DNA from: a virus | IMG/VR virus record: IMGVR_UViG_3300031111_000041 | Span: 1-20,017 of that record | DNA: 20,017 nucleotides | Direction: 5' to 3' (one strand) | Part shown: piece by piece, positions 1 to 7,695 of the stretch | Layout: every line of letters starts with the position of its first letter | Position numbering within the stretch: position 1 is the stretch's first letter | Made by a program: the position numbers and the translations under genes | The notes under the pieces: generated by a model | The model's input: the letters and a program-made list of their open reading frames with translations, nothing else | What the model was told of the DNA's origin: nothing | The model's database searches: none

Positions 1-669
1 GCCGTCCACCTTGCGCTCGATATAGAAGCCATCCTCCTGAGTGGAGCCGGAGGTGTTGTCAGTCCAGCTCAGATCCACTTTGGGCCCGGTGGCCACGCTG
101 GCTTGCAGGTCAGAGGGCGCGGCCCCGGTGGTGAGCACGGTGACATTTAGATAGGGCTCCAGGCCGCCGCCCTGGTCGGCCGCGGCGACGGCGTACCAGC
201 GGTTCTGGGCGATGCCCCCCTCATCCTGATAGACCAGCACAAAGGCGATGTGGCTCAGACCGGCCGCCTTGGCCGCTTGCACCCGGGAGGTGACGTTGAC
301 CGTGATCCAGCCGTTGGGCGTGCTGGGGGTGATCACCGTGCCCAGGCTGGCCCGGACCGCGTAGCTCCAGTCGCCGAAGTCCAGGGGCCCGAAGTCGCTG
401 ATCTCGTAAAGAGAGACCCCGGCGGTCGGTGAGGTTCTGCCGGCCAAGTAGAAATGAAGCGAGGCCGCGGTGACCGTGCCAGTGACCGCGGTCAGGGCTA
501 CGCGGATGTAGGCCCGATAGACCGCGTTGGCGCTGCAGGGGCGATCAGTGCCCACGTGGAGCATCTTGCCGTAGGCCTGGGTGTAGTAGTCCCACACCTG
601 CTTGCCGCAGAGGTTGGGATTGGCAAGGAAGCCGTCGCCATAGAGGCCGGTTTGGGCCTTGATGATCAT
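1..669 (-). CDS. Tail fibre/tail-tip protein with FN3 domain, 3' end cut by the window
   Basis: The frame is open from an ATG at 669 to the left edge (223 codons) with no stop, so the C-terminus is missing. The ATG overlaps the stop of the gene before it as ATGA. Residues about 50-178 look like a secreted beta-sandwich of the DNRLRE/carbohydrate-binding type: alternating strands, 'GWITVNVTSRVQ' near 120-131 and 'HIAFVLVYQDE' near 140-150. From about residue 183 a fibronectin type III domain begins ('APSDLQAS', then 'VDLSWTDNTSG', then 'GFYIERKVDG' at the edge). FN3 and sugar-binding sandwiches are common in phage tail tips and fibres. Its place after the tape measure and one tail protein fits an adhesion role at the distal tail. 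The receptor cannot be inferred. I am confident of the frame and of FN3, less so of the first domain. Confidence 0.8.
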   Translation of the reverse strand, partial: MIIKAQTGLYGDGFLANPNLCGKQVWDYYTQAYGKMLHVGTDRPCSANAVYRAYIRVALTAVTGTVTAASLHFYLAGRTSPTAGVSLYEISDFGPLDFGDWSYAVRASLGTVITPSTPNGWITVNVTSRVQAAKAAGLSHIAFVLVYQDEGGIAQNRWYAVAAADQGGGLEPYLNVTVLTTGAAPSDLQASVATGPKVDLSWTDNTSGSTQEDGFYIERKVDG

Positions 670-1175
670 GCTTCCTCCGGGGGCACGTACACATTGGGCG
701 GGATCTGCACCTTGAAGACCATTTCGTCCCGGCCGTAGAAAGGCAGTGAACTGGGCGAGGGATGGCCCATGTAGCCGTTGAGCAGTTCGGCCCAATCCTC
801 CCAGTCCAGGTCCGGGCCGCCCTGATAGATCACTATGGGCTGGCCGTAAAAGGCATAATCCCCGCCCACCAGTTCATCGGCCCTGACCTGGTTGAGGGGG
901 TCCAGGAAGCTGCCTGAAACCAGGCTCAGGCCCAAGGCCCCGAACACCGGCCGGCTCACCCCGTGAGTGATGATCTGGGTGGAGTACTCGATCGTGGGGC
1001 CAGTAGTAATCACCGGCTCATAGAAATAGACCCCATCCCACTTGCCGCCCAGGTCGGCCCAGAACAGCTCCAGGGGAGTCTGGTCCGCCACCCGGAGGGG
1101 AGTCAGCTGGGCCGCGATCACCTTGGTGGTGTCAGGATCAGAGGCCCAGGCGATGTAGGCCGGCGACAGGCTCAT
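666..1175 (-). CDS. Distal tail protein, family not recognised
   Basis: This 169-residue protein starts with an ATG that overlaps the tape measure stop by four bases (ATGA) and itself overlaps the next gene by ATGA, so the three are translationally coupled. It is rich in aromatics and probable beta strands ('DGVYFYEPVI', 'YAFYGQPIVIYQGG', 'FYGRDEMVFKVQIPP'), with no signal peptide or membrane segment. In siphoviruses the gene directly after the tape measure usually encodes a distal tail or tail-hub component, and I infer that role from position only. I see no motif that assigns it to a named family. The tail 'DEMVFKVQIPP' may be a strand used in ring assembly, which is speculative. Confidence 0.75.
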   Translation of the reverse strand: MSLSPAYIAWASDPDTTKVIAAQLTPLRVADQTPLELFWADLGGKWDGVYFYEPVITTGPTIEYSTQIITHGVSRPVFGALGLSLVSGSFLDPLNQVRADELVGGDYAFYGQPIVIYQGGPDLDWEDWAELLNGYMGHPSPSSLPFYGRDEMVFKVQIPPNVYVPPEEA

Positions 1176-4100
1176 ACCCGCACCTCCAGCTTGCGGGGCT
1201 GGGGTCCGCCGCCGTGCTCCATGTCTTGATAGACCTCCTGGCGCAGCACCCGGCCATCCGGGGTGACCACCTTGAGGTGGATGATCACCGGCTGGGAGGT
1301 GCCCTCCGGCTTGGCGGCCGGGGCCGGCGGGCTGGCCGGGGTCTGGATCATCACCGGCTCGGGCACGGTCATCACCGGCGGCCGACCGGTGTCATTGACC
1401 GTCTCCAGCCAGGGCTGGGTCAGATGGTTCACTGAGCCGGCCCGAACTACGTATTCGCCCATCTGCAGCTTGGCCAATACTTCATCACCGGCTAGGCGCA
1501 GCAGCTGTTCATAAGAAACCCAGCCCCAGGGCGCGATGTCCCCGCCGGAGTGCCGCACCAGGCCGCCCTGGTGGTAATAGCCGAACTCGGCATTGCTTGC
1601 AGCGGGGCCGGTGGACAGGCCCAGCTCATTAACCCCGCTGCCATAGTCCACAAAGGTGGCCATGCGAGTCCCTCCGGACAGCTGCTGGCCCGCAGACCCT
1701 ACTCCCTTCATGGAGTTGATTAGATTGCGGATTGCCTCGGCGCTGGCCCCGGCCCCCTCGGTGATCCCGCCCAGGGTATCGGCCACGAAGCGGTCCAGGG
1801 AGTCCCCGAAGGCGGCCGCCTCCTCGCCGCCGTAGGTGAAGCTGTTGCTCAACTCCCAAATCTTGCTCCGAAACTCCTCCGCCGCCTCACCGGTCAAACC
1901 CAGCCGGCCGGCCAGATCATCGATGCGTTCATTGAAGTTGCGGGATTCTGAACTGGTCATGGCCATGCTGTTGGTGGCCGCATTCATCTGCTCCACCAGC
2001 TGCTGGACCTCTCCCCCCAGAGTGTTGGCCGCCTGGCCACTGGCAATGAACTCTTGGGAGAGGGGGTCCATAGAGGCCACCATCGCGTCCACCTGGTCTT
2101 GGGTCATGGCCCCGGTGTCCACCAGCAACTGAAGGTCTTGTGCCGCCTCCCGGGCCGAGGCCCCAAACTGCTCAAATCCACTGCCCGTGAGGCCTGGGCT
2201 GTCGAAGGTCTGGCCGAGCTCCTGCATTTTGGCGGTCATGTTCTCGATAAAAGCCATCCAGCCCTGGCCCTGGCCGTCGGAGCCGCCGCCGCCAAACCAG
2301 TTGGCCATCGCCTTTTCAGGGGTCATGCCCTCGCCGCCCGAAAAGCCCTCCCAAATGGTCCCGGGGATCTCCCACAGGTGCGGCACACTCCCTTGGGTGC
2401 CTAACATTTCCGCCGCCATTAGGCCGGCCTCGTAGACTGCGGCGATTGAGCCGATCCCGGCCAGGACGCTGCCTCCGGCACCCACAGCGCCCTCCATGCC
2501 CGTTTGGCCGAACATGGCTGCATCGGCGGCCTGGGCGCTGGTGACCGTGTTGGCCCCGATTGCACCGCCGAATTCACCGCCCGCTCCCCAGGTGGAGGCT
2601 GCATATTGAGCCGCCCCAGAGGCCGCCTGGGAGCCCGCGAATTCTCCGGCCGCAGTAACCCCGTATTCAGCCGCCACCTTGGCCCCGGCCTCGGTGGCCG
2701 CCTGCACCGCTGCCTCGGAAATGGTTTCCGTGGCGGTCTCACTGAAGATCGCGGACCAAAGGGAAGTTTTGCCGGCAACAATATCGGCGGCGGTATCCAG
2801 GCCCAGGTAGCTAAGACCGGAGGCGATGGCGGGCCTGACAATCTGGCTGCCAGCCACGCTCGCCCCGGCGGAGGCCACGGTGTCACCAACTCCACCCTTT
2901 TCTGATCCCCCGCCCAGGATGCCGTCCAGGCCAAATCCTTTGAGGGTGTTCTCCCAGCCGGAGCCGCCCTTGAGAAGGTTGATCAGATCCTTCAGCAGGC
3001 CGGCGAAGCCGCTCACGGTCCATTGGGCGATGAGTTGGGCCAGCATTTGTTTCCAAATGTTCTCGATGGCATCGGTGAAGGCCTCAAAGTCGGCCAGGCT
3101 GCTGGCCAGATAGTTGCTCAGAGCCCCCTGCACCCCCTGGAGCATGTTCCGGGTGGCCTCGGGGATCACGGTCTCCATGTCCCCCCAAGAGTCCAGGGTG
3201 CGCTCCAGCCAACCCTTGTTGATCTCCTCCAGCTTCTGGGCCTTGTACTGCTCGATCAGGACCGCGCTGTGACCGGCCTCTTCCAGGTCCTGCAGCTCGA
3301 ACTGCAGCTGGGCCAGCTTGAGCTCGCGGCCCTTGAGACCGTAGAGCTGAGTGGACCGCAGGAGGCTCTGATCGTGCTTGGCCTGGGCCTTTTGCACTTC
3401 ATCCAGATACAGGACATTCAGCTTAGACTTAAGATCGGTGGCCTTCTTCTCGGTGATCACCCCGCCCAGCACCAGGTCATCGATGCGGTCCTGCGTGGTT
3501 TCGTATTTTTCCTTGAGTTGATCCAGGTTCTGCTCGTGGGCGGTCAGGCCCTGCCGACGGATCTGGTTTTCCAGATCCACCGACTCGGCGATCATCTTGA
3601 TGTACTCCCGCTGCTGTTTGGCCGTGGCCTCGTTTGCCTTAGCAATGAGCTTCTCGGCGTCGGTGAGCTTGTTGGAAGCAACAGAACCAATGTCCCACTT
3701 GGCCGTCCCGGCGCCCGTACCGCCAGTCCCGGCGCCGCGGTTGGCTTCTCCGGCCAGGAGTTGATTCAGGCTTGCGTAGGATCTGGAAAGACCGGTTTGT
3801 ACCTCGGCCATCAACTGAGATTCCAGGTCCGCGAAAGATGGAATTGCGGGGGCCTGGGTTTGCTGCTCACCCTGGGCAAGTTGGGCCAGGGCCCAGGCAT
3901 GGGCCTGCTGGGCGGCCTTGTCCCCAGAGGCCCAGGCCAAGAAATTGGTGATCGTGCCAGGCTCTCGGCCGGTGAGCTCGGCGAATTTCTGGTTATAAAG
4001 TTCTTGGTAGCGTTCGCCGGTGTCACCAACACCGGAGGCCTGTTTCATGAGCTTGCCGGTCTTGTCCATCCCGGCCGAGACCACGCTCATGGCCAGCATG

Positions 4101-5404
4101 ATCTTGCCGATCTTGCCCCCGAACAACACGGCGCCCAGGATGCCCCAGGTCTTGACCACCTCAGGCAGGCTGTTCCAGCCGTCCAAGGCGGTTTTGATCA
4201 GAGAGCTCACCGCACTGGCCACATTTTTAGTCTGTCGCCAAACCTCGCCGGCGCCCTTTTTGAAGCTTTCCCAGCGGGCCTCCCAAACGCTCCAGTTTTT
4301 GATGATGTTGTCTACAAAGCCAACGCCCTTTTTCAGTAGCCCCTCCACCGCCCTGCCGGCGCTTTCAGCCCAGCGGGTTATGGTGTCCTGGTGGGTGTCC
4401 AAGACATTGAGCAAACGCTGCAGCTGATTTTTCAGCAGATCGAACACCCCGGCGCTCATCATCTTCTGCCGGAACTGGAACCACTTGTCCGAGAGCATGG
4501 AGATCATGCCGTCCCAGTTCTTGGCCAGACCCTGGGAGGCCCCGGCGATCTTGCCGTCCGGGTCGGTGAAGGTGAGCAGCATCAGCTTGCGGAACTGGGG
4601 CAGGGTCAGCTTGGTGATGTCATCAATGCCGGCCTTGAGCTTGGCCGCATCCTTGATGATCTGCAGGATGCCCCTTTCCCGGAAGATGTCGGCCGCCCCG
4701 GCCCCGCCGGCATAGGCCCGGCCCAGAGCCTGGGCCGCCTCGGGCAGCTCGATGCCCATGACCGCGGCCAGATCGGTCAGGGGAGACAGCCACTGCTTGC
4801 TGTTGGCCCCGAAGGCCTCCAGCGAAGTGCCGGACTCCACCACCTGGCGCAGGGTGAAAGGCACTCCCGAGGCCACCTCCTGGAAGTAGCGCATGGCCTC
4901 GGTGGCCTTTTGCTGGGATCCCAGCAGGGTGGTCAGGCGGGTGTGGTAGTTCTCGGTTTCGCGGGAGACGTCCAGGAAGCTTTTGGCCACCAGGCCCAGG
5001 CCCAGGCCCACCAAGGCGCCCCGCAGACTGAAGACCGCACCGGTGATCCGGCGGGTGGTCTGCCAAAAGATGCTGCCCGCCCGATGCAGGCGGTTGAAGG
5101 CCCCCCGGCCGGCCTGGTGCAGGCGATCAAAGGCCCTCTTGCCGGTGCGGTAAAGGCCCTCAAAGGAGCCCCCCATGAGCTTGACCTTGCTGGTCAGGCT
5201 GCCCGCCCGGCGCTCCACCTCGGCCATAGCCCCTTCGGTTTCCTGGGCCCGGCGCGCTCCCTTGGCCATCGAGGCTCCCAGGCCCTCGGCCGAGCGCTCG
5301 GCCTGGCCGAAGGCCTGCTTGGCGCTTTCGGTGAATTTGATGAGCCTGGCGGTGCCCTTGTCGTCCACCACCAGCTCAATGCCTATGACGCGGTGGTTAT
5401 TCAT
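1172..5404 (-). CDS. Tail tape measure protein (1410 residues)
   Basis: The protein sets tail length and is ejected with the DNA. Residues about 115-330 match the usual N-terminal tape-measure region: a hydrophobic segment near 117-142, then 'SRETENYHTRLTTLLGS', 'VPFTLRQVVESGTSLEAFG' and 'QALGRAYAGG'. A second hydrophobic stretch lies near 419-446 and a third near 976-998. Residues about 580-730 are charged and helical, likely coiled coil. Residues 840-960 are rich in Ala and Gly. The C-terminus ('YYHQGGLVRHSGG', 'MGEYVVRAGSV') resembles the end of lambda gpH-type proteins. Two tandem 11-residue units occur at 86-107. The start at 5404 overlaps the chaperone frame by 8 bases. Using the known rule of roughly 1.5 angstrom per residue, a tail of about 200 nm is expected. 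Confidence 0.95.
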   Translation of the reverse strand: MNNHRVIGIELVVDDKGTARLIKFTESAKQAFGQAERSAEGLGASMAKGARRAQETEGAMAEVERRAGSLTSKVKLMGGSFEGLYRTGKRAFDRLHQAGRGAFNRLHRAGSIFWQTTRRITGAVFSLRGALVGLGLGLVAKSFLDVSRETENYHTRLTTLLGSQQKATEAMRYFQEVASGVPFTLRQVVESGTSLEAFGANSKQWLSPLTDLAAVMGIELPEAAQALGRAYAGGAGAADIFRERGILQIIKDAAKLKAGIDDITKLTLPQFRKLMLLTFTDPDGKIAGASQGLAKNWDGMISMLSDKWFQFRQKMMSAGVFDLLKNQLQRLLNVLDTHQDTITRWAESAGRAVEGLLKKGVGFVDNIIKNWSVWEARWESFKKGAGEVWRQTKNVASAVSSLIKTALDGWNSLPEVVKTWGILGAVLFGGKIGKIMLAMSVVSAGMDKTGKLMKQASGVGDTGERYQELYNQKFAELTGREPGTITNFLAWASGDKAAQQAHAWALAQLAQGEQQTQAPAIPSFADLESQLMAEVQTGLSRSYASLNQLLAGEANRGAGTGGTGAGTAKWDIGSVASNKLTDAEKLIAKANEATAKQQREYIKMIAESVDLENQIRRQGLTAHEQNLDQLKEKYETTQDRIDDLVLGGVITEKKATDLKSKLNVLYLDEVQKAQAKHDQSLLRSTQLYGLKGRELKLAQLQFELQDLEEAGHSAVLIEQYKAQKLEEINKGWLERTLDSWGDMETVIPEATRNMLQGVQGALSNYLASSLADFEAFTDAIENIWKQMLAQLIAQWTVSGFAGLLKDLINLLKGGSGWENTLKGFGLDGILGGGSEKGGVGDTVASAGASVAGSQIVRPAIASGLSYLGLDTAADIVAGKTSLWSAIFSETATETISEAAVQAATEAGAKVAAEYGVTAAGEFAGSQAASGAAQYAASTWGAGGEFGGAIGANTVTSAQAADAAMFGQTGMEGAVGAGGSVLAGIGSIAAVYEAGLMAAEMLGTQGSVPHLWEIPGTIWEGFSGGEGMTPEKAMANWFGGGGSDGQGQGWMAFIENMTAKMQELGQTFDSPGLTGSGFEQFGASAREAAQDLQLLVDTGAMTQDQVDAMVASMDPLSQEFIASGQAANTLGGEVQQLVEQMNAATNSMAMTSSESRNFNERIDDLAGRLGLTGEAAEEFRSKIWELSNSFTYGGEEAAAFGDSLDRFVADTLGGITEGAGASAEAIRNLINSMKGVGSAGQQLSGGTRMATFVDYGSGVNELGLSTGPAASNAEFGYYHQGGLVRHSGGDIAPWGWVSYEQLLRLAGDEVLAKLQMGEYVVRAGSVNHLTQPWLETVNDTGRPPVMTVPEPVMIQTPASPPAPAAKPEGTSQPVIIHLKVVTPDGRVLRQEVYQDMEHGGGPQPRKLEVRV
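5084..5149 (-). repeat. Two tandem 11-residue repeats in the tape measure protein
   Basis: Residues 86-96 (RTGKRAFDRLH) and 97-107 (QAGRGAFNRLH) are consecutive copies of one 11-residue unit. A decayed third unit starts at 108 (RAGSIFWQ). The DNA copies have diverged, so the pattern is mainly at protein level. Eleven-residue periodicity with a fixed aromatic is a known feature of tape measure proteins. Confidence 0.7.
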
Positions 5405-5834
5405 TGCTCTCGTCGGGACGGGCCGCCAGGTCCGCCTTTTGGCGGGCGGCGTGAATGGTGAGAATCTTGTTCATCAGGTCCTCGCGGCCGCCTTCTGGGC
5501 CGGGGTCCAGGCCCAGCCACCCCAGGGTTTTGATCACTCCCCCTATGTCCAAAGGCGGGGGGCGGAGTCCGGGGCGGGTCACGATCTTAAAGGTCATGCC
5601 GTTGCCCGCGGCGGCCAGGTGGCTTTCCTGGGACAGGGTTATGTCCTTAACCCAGTTGTAGGCCTCCCAGGCTTCGCGGTTTTCCGGCCATAGCTCCATG
5701 TCGGCCACCGGGCAGGGCTCCTGTCCTTCCTCCGGAAACACGCATTCAGGGACTTCTCCTTCCTCCAGGAGCCCCAGGCATTTTTCGCAATCAATTCTCC
5801 CCGGGGTAAACCACCACAGGGAGAACTTTAGGAG
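5397..5834 (-). CDS. Tail assembly chaperone T-like extension, reached by -1 frameshift
   Basis: After a slip at 5834-5840 the -1 frame is open for 145 codons to a TAA at 5397, giving a predicted G-T-type fusion of 291 residues starting at 6271. The new segment starts KLLKFSLWWFTPG and has a cysteine cluster (IDCEKC, then PEC, then PCPV) that may bind zinc, followed by 'ELWPENREAWEAYNWV'. A GTG at 5741 could start a shorter free protein of 114 residues, but no ribosome binding site is needed if frameshifting is used, and the region upstream of 5741 is open and protein-like. In lambda the gpG and gpGT proteins coat the tape measure before tube polymerisation. The gene lies immediately before the tape measure, as expected, and overlaps it by 8 bases. 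Confidence 0.85.
   Translation of the reverse strand, partial: LLKFSLWWFTPGRIDCEKCLGLLEEGEVPECVFPEEGQEPCPVADMELWPENREAWEAYNWVKDITLSQESHLAAAGNGMTFKIVTRPGLRPPPLDIGGVIKTLGWLGLDPGPEGGREDLMNKILTIHAARQKADLAARPDESNE
5795..5825 (-). promoter_or_regulatory. Stem-loop downstream of the frameshift site
   Basis: On the minus strand TTCTCCC (5825-5819) pairs perfectly with GGGAGAA (5801-5795) across a 17-base loop. The stem can be lengthened outward by a G-U and an A-U pair. It begins 8 bases after the slippery heptamer, the usual distance for a structure that stimulates -1 frameshifting. The function is inferred from geometry. Confidence 0.65.
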
Positions 5835-6271
5835 TTTCCCAGGGCGGCCTCCTTGTCCACCTCCTCGCGGAAGCCGTCCAGGTCATCCACCGTGTCGGCG
5901 ATCGCATTGGAAAACTCCGCGCTGTAGAGCAGCAGGGCCAGGACGTTCTTGCGGGTGAAGGGCAATTCATCCGGCAGGGCCTCGGGCTCTACCGGTATCA
6001 GCTTCAGGACCACGTCCTTGGACATGCCCCGCCAGCCAACGACCGCTTCGGCCAGTTTTCGGTGGGTGGCGTTGTAGGCCGCCTCGTCCTGGGCCGCCTC
6101 CCCGCCCCGGACCGAGTGAAGGCTTTTACGCAGCTTGCGCCAGGCCTTCTTGCCGATGTACTTCACGTCCACCTCGGCCCCGGGCCGCACCTCGATGGTG
6201 CGTATCAGTTCCTGGGAATGGGCCTGGGCGTGCTTTAGAAGATCAAAGCCTTCCGGCTGGTTCTCGTTCAT
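5828..6271 (-). CDS. Tail assembly chaperone, G-like (147 residues)
   Basis: The start chosen is the ATG at 6271 (MNENQPEGFDLL), preceded by an AAAGGA ribosome binding site. The frame is open further upstream to 6367 but would overlap the tail tube gene with non-protein-like sequence. The protein is soluble and mixed alpha/beta ('TIEVRPGAEVDVKYIG' near 28-43, 'FTRKNVLALLLYS' near 106-118), with an acidic C-terminal helix. It sits between the tail tube and tape measure genes, the conserved place for the first tail assembly chaperone. Its last codons contain a slippery heptamer, so most ribosomes should make this short form and some the 291-residue fusion. Family assignment rests mainly on position and the frameshift signature. 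Confidence 0.85.
   Translation of the reverse strand: MNENQPEGFDLLKHAQAHSQELIRTIEVRPGAEVDVKYIGKKAWRKLRKSLHSVRGGEAAQDEAAYNATHRKLAEAVVGWRGMSKDVVLKLIPVEPEALPDELPFTRKNVLALLLYSAEFSNAIADTVDDLDGFREEVDKEAALGNS
5834..5840 (-). other. -1 ribosomal slippery site GGGAAAC
   Basis: The minus strand reads CTG GGA AAC TCC TAA, so the heptamer G GGA AAC is in the correct X XXY YYZ phase, two codons before the stop of the G-like frame. Lambda uses the closely similar GGGAAAG between genes G and T. A slip changes the frame into the open T-like extension. Confidence 0.85.
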
Positions 6272-6302
6272 TTTGCGATCCTTTCTCCCTTGTCTGAACG
6301 GT

Positions 6303-7457
6303 TTAGAAGTAGGTGATCTTGGCCTCGTCCTCATTGGCCGCCGAAGGCAGCCCCACCAGTTCCACATTGAGATCCCGCCAGATGCTGTCCCCGCCCAGGG
6401 AGGGGGTGTTCATCTCGGCCTGGGGCAGCTCGAACTTCACCTGAGAGCCGGCCACGGCGCCGGCCTGCATGACTATGGCCCCCTGGATCTGGTTGCGGGC
6501 CCGGCTGAAGAAGCCGGCGAGCTCCCTCCGGAAGCGGCACTGCAGCTGGCCGCCGGCGTCGCGCATGCCGCCCTCGATGTCGCTGACAAAGTAGTCGCTG
6601 GTGAGCTCCTGATCGTCCTGGGCCAGGTTGTTGTTCAGGCTGCCGGTGGCGCTCATGATCTTGAGATCCGCGCCGTCCAGGGTCACCGTGCCGGTCTTGG
6701 CCTCCACCTTGGTTCCGCTGTAGCTGGGGGTGGGCAGGAAGCCCTTGACCACCACGTCGGCCGCCGGGGCGCCGCTCAGGGCCGGGGAAATGGTGATGGT
6801 GTCGTTGTCCAGGTCCACCGCGGTGATCAGGTAGCCGTCCCCGGAGTTGTCCTCGCTGCCCACCTGCACGTAGGCCCCGGCCGTGAACAGCTTGGCCCCG
6901 CCGCTGGCCAGCTTGAGCAGTTCGGTGGTGGAGTCGGCCACCGTCTCGCTGGTGCCCGCGAGCATCACCTTCTGGGCCAGGCCGCTGAAGCCCAGGTTGA
7001 GATAGCCCTTGGCCGCAAAGGCCCAGGACAGGTTGCCCACCTTGCAGCCGGCGGCGAAGAACCAGGTGTGGCCCTCCTTCCAGCACAGGCTGAAGCTGGG
7101 CAGCGCGATGGCCGGCGAATAGACCACAGACACCCCGGCGTTGACCGTCTTGAGGCCCAGGGCGCACTCCAGAAGCACGTCTTCCTGGGGCGGGGTGCCC
7201 GCCGCGCCCGAGGGCCGGGAATAGAGCTTCAGGTCGATCGGGGCGGCCGGGGTCTGATCCTGGGCGCGATCCGGCTTGGAGCGGCTGTTTTGCAGCTCTT
7301 CGCTGTCGCTAAAGGACTCCGGCTGGGATCCGGTAGGCACCGCGGTGACCTTGATGGCGTCGGTGGCCGCCGGAAAGGCCAGGGTGCCGAAGGTGGTCTC
7401 CTTCTTGACAAAAACCTCGGTTTCCTTGACCAGGGCCTTGTTGTTAATCAGCGCCAT
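6303..7457 (-). CDS. Major tail tube protein (384 residues)
   Basis: The ATG at 7457 has a near-perfect ribosome binding site (AAGGAGGTGA) and overlaps the preceding gene by 14 bases. The N-terminus (ALINNKALVKETEVFVKKE, then TTFGTLAFPAATDAI) is typical of siphovirus tube proteins that open with an alternative-start 'E..yGt' segment. The rest is beta-rich. Residues about 165-245 look like an inserted small beta-barrel ('GAYVQVGSEDNSGDGYLI', 'TAVDLDNDTITISPAL'), a module seen in many phage tail proteins that may decorate the tube surface. The C-terminal part (about 255-384) returns to the tube fold. Subunits stack into the non-contractile tube around the tape measure. There is no sheath gene next to it, which supports a siphovirus-type tail. 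An alternative role as another abundant tail protein is less likely given the chaperones that follow. Confidence 0.85.
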   Translation of the reverse strand: MALINNKALVKETEVFVKKETTFGTLAFPAATDAIKVTAVPTGSQPESFSDSEELQNSRSKPDRAQDQTPAAPIDLKLYSRPSGAAGTPPQEDVLLECALGLKTVNAGVSVVYSPAIALPSFSLCWKEGHTWFFAAGCKVGNLSWAFAAKGYLNLGFSGLAQKVMLAGTSETVADSTTELLKLASGGAKLFTAGAYVQVGSEDNSGDGYLITAVDLDNDTITISPALSGAPAADVVVKGFLPTPSYSGTKVEAKTGTVTLDGADLKIMSATGSLNNNLAQDDQELTSDYFVSDIEGGMRDAGGQLQCRFRRELAGFFSRARNQIQGAIVMQAGAVAGSQVKFELPQAEMNTPSLGGDSIWRDLNVELVGLPSAANEDEAKITYF

Positions 7458-7695
7458 TGCTCACCTCCTTCTTGCCTTTTTGGCTGGGGGCCGATTCCTC
7501 GGCCGGAGCCGCCTTTTGCTCCCTGGAACCGGGGCCCTTTTTCACGGGCCTGGGCTCCTGCCAGGCCTCGCTTTTCAGCAGGTGGACCGCCACCCGGGGA
7601 TCCACGCTCAGGCTCTTGCCCGGCGCGGCCTCCCCGTAGCCGGGCACCGCCTGGGCCACAGGCGAAACATTGATCACGCTTACTCGCTCGCTCAT
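7444..7695 (-). CDS. Small tail-region protein, unknown (83 residues)
   Basis: The ATG at 7695 overlaps the tail terminator stop by ATGA, and the end overlaps the tail tube gene by 14 bases, so the gene is certainly part of the operon. Residues 1-45 are protein-like ('VSVINVSPVAQAVPGYG', 'LSVDPRVAVHLLKSEAW'). Residues about 46-83 are a charged Lys/Pro/Ser/Ala-rich tail that is probably disordered. The N-terminal pattern recalls the short proteins that many phages carry between the tail terminator and the tube gene, whose function is not established. No catalytic motif or membrane segment is present. Confidence 0.75.
   Translation of the reverse strand: MSERVSVINVSPVAQAVPGYGEAAPGKSLSVDPRVAVHLLKSEAWQEPRPVKKGPGSREQKAAPAEESAPSQKGKKEVSNGAD

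Noticed and set aside
3023-5461. Two long plus-strand frames (438 and 356 codons) opposite the tape measure gene
   Set aside because: They are mirror images of the tape measure codons and show no protein-like pattern.
5397-5741. A separate gene starting at the GTG at 5741
   Set aside because: The frame is open well upstream and meets a correctly phased slippery site with a stem-loop, so the -1 frameshift product explains it better. A minor GTG start is not excluded.
6135-7673. A 512-codon plus-strand frame opposite the tail tube gene
   Set aside because: Same shadow composition (Gly/Ala/His/Leu-rich) and no recognisable motif. The minus strand carries a convincing tube protein with a perfect ribosome binding site.
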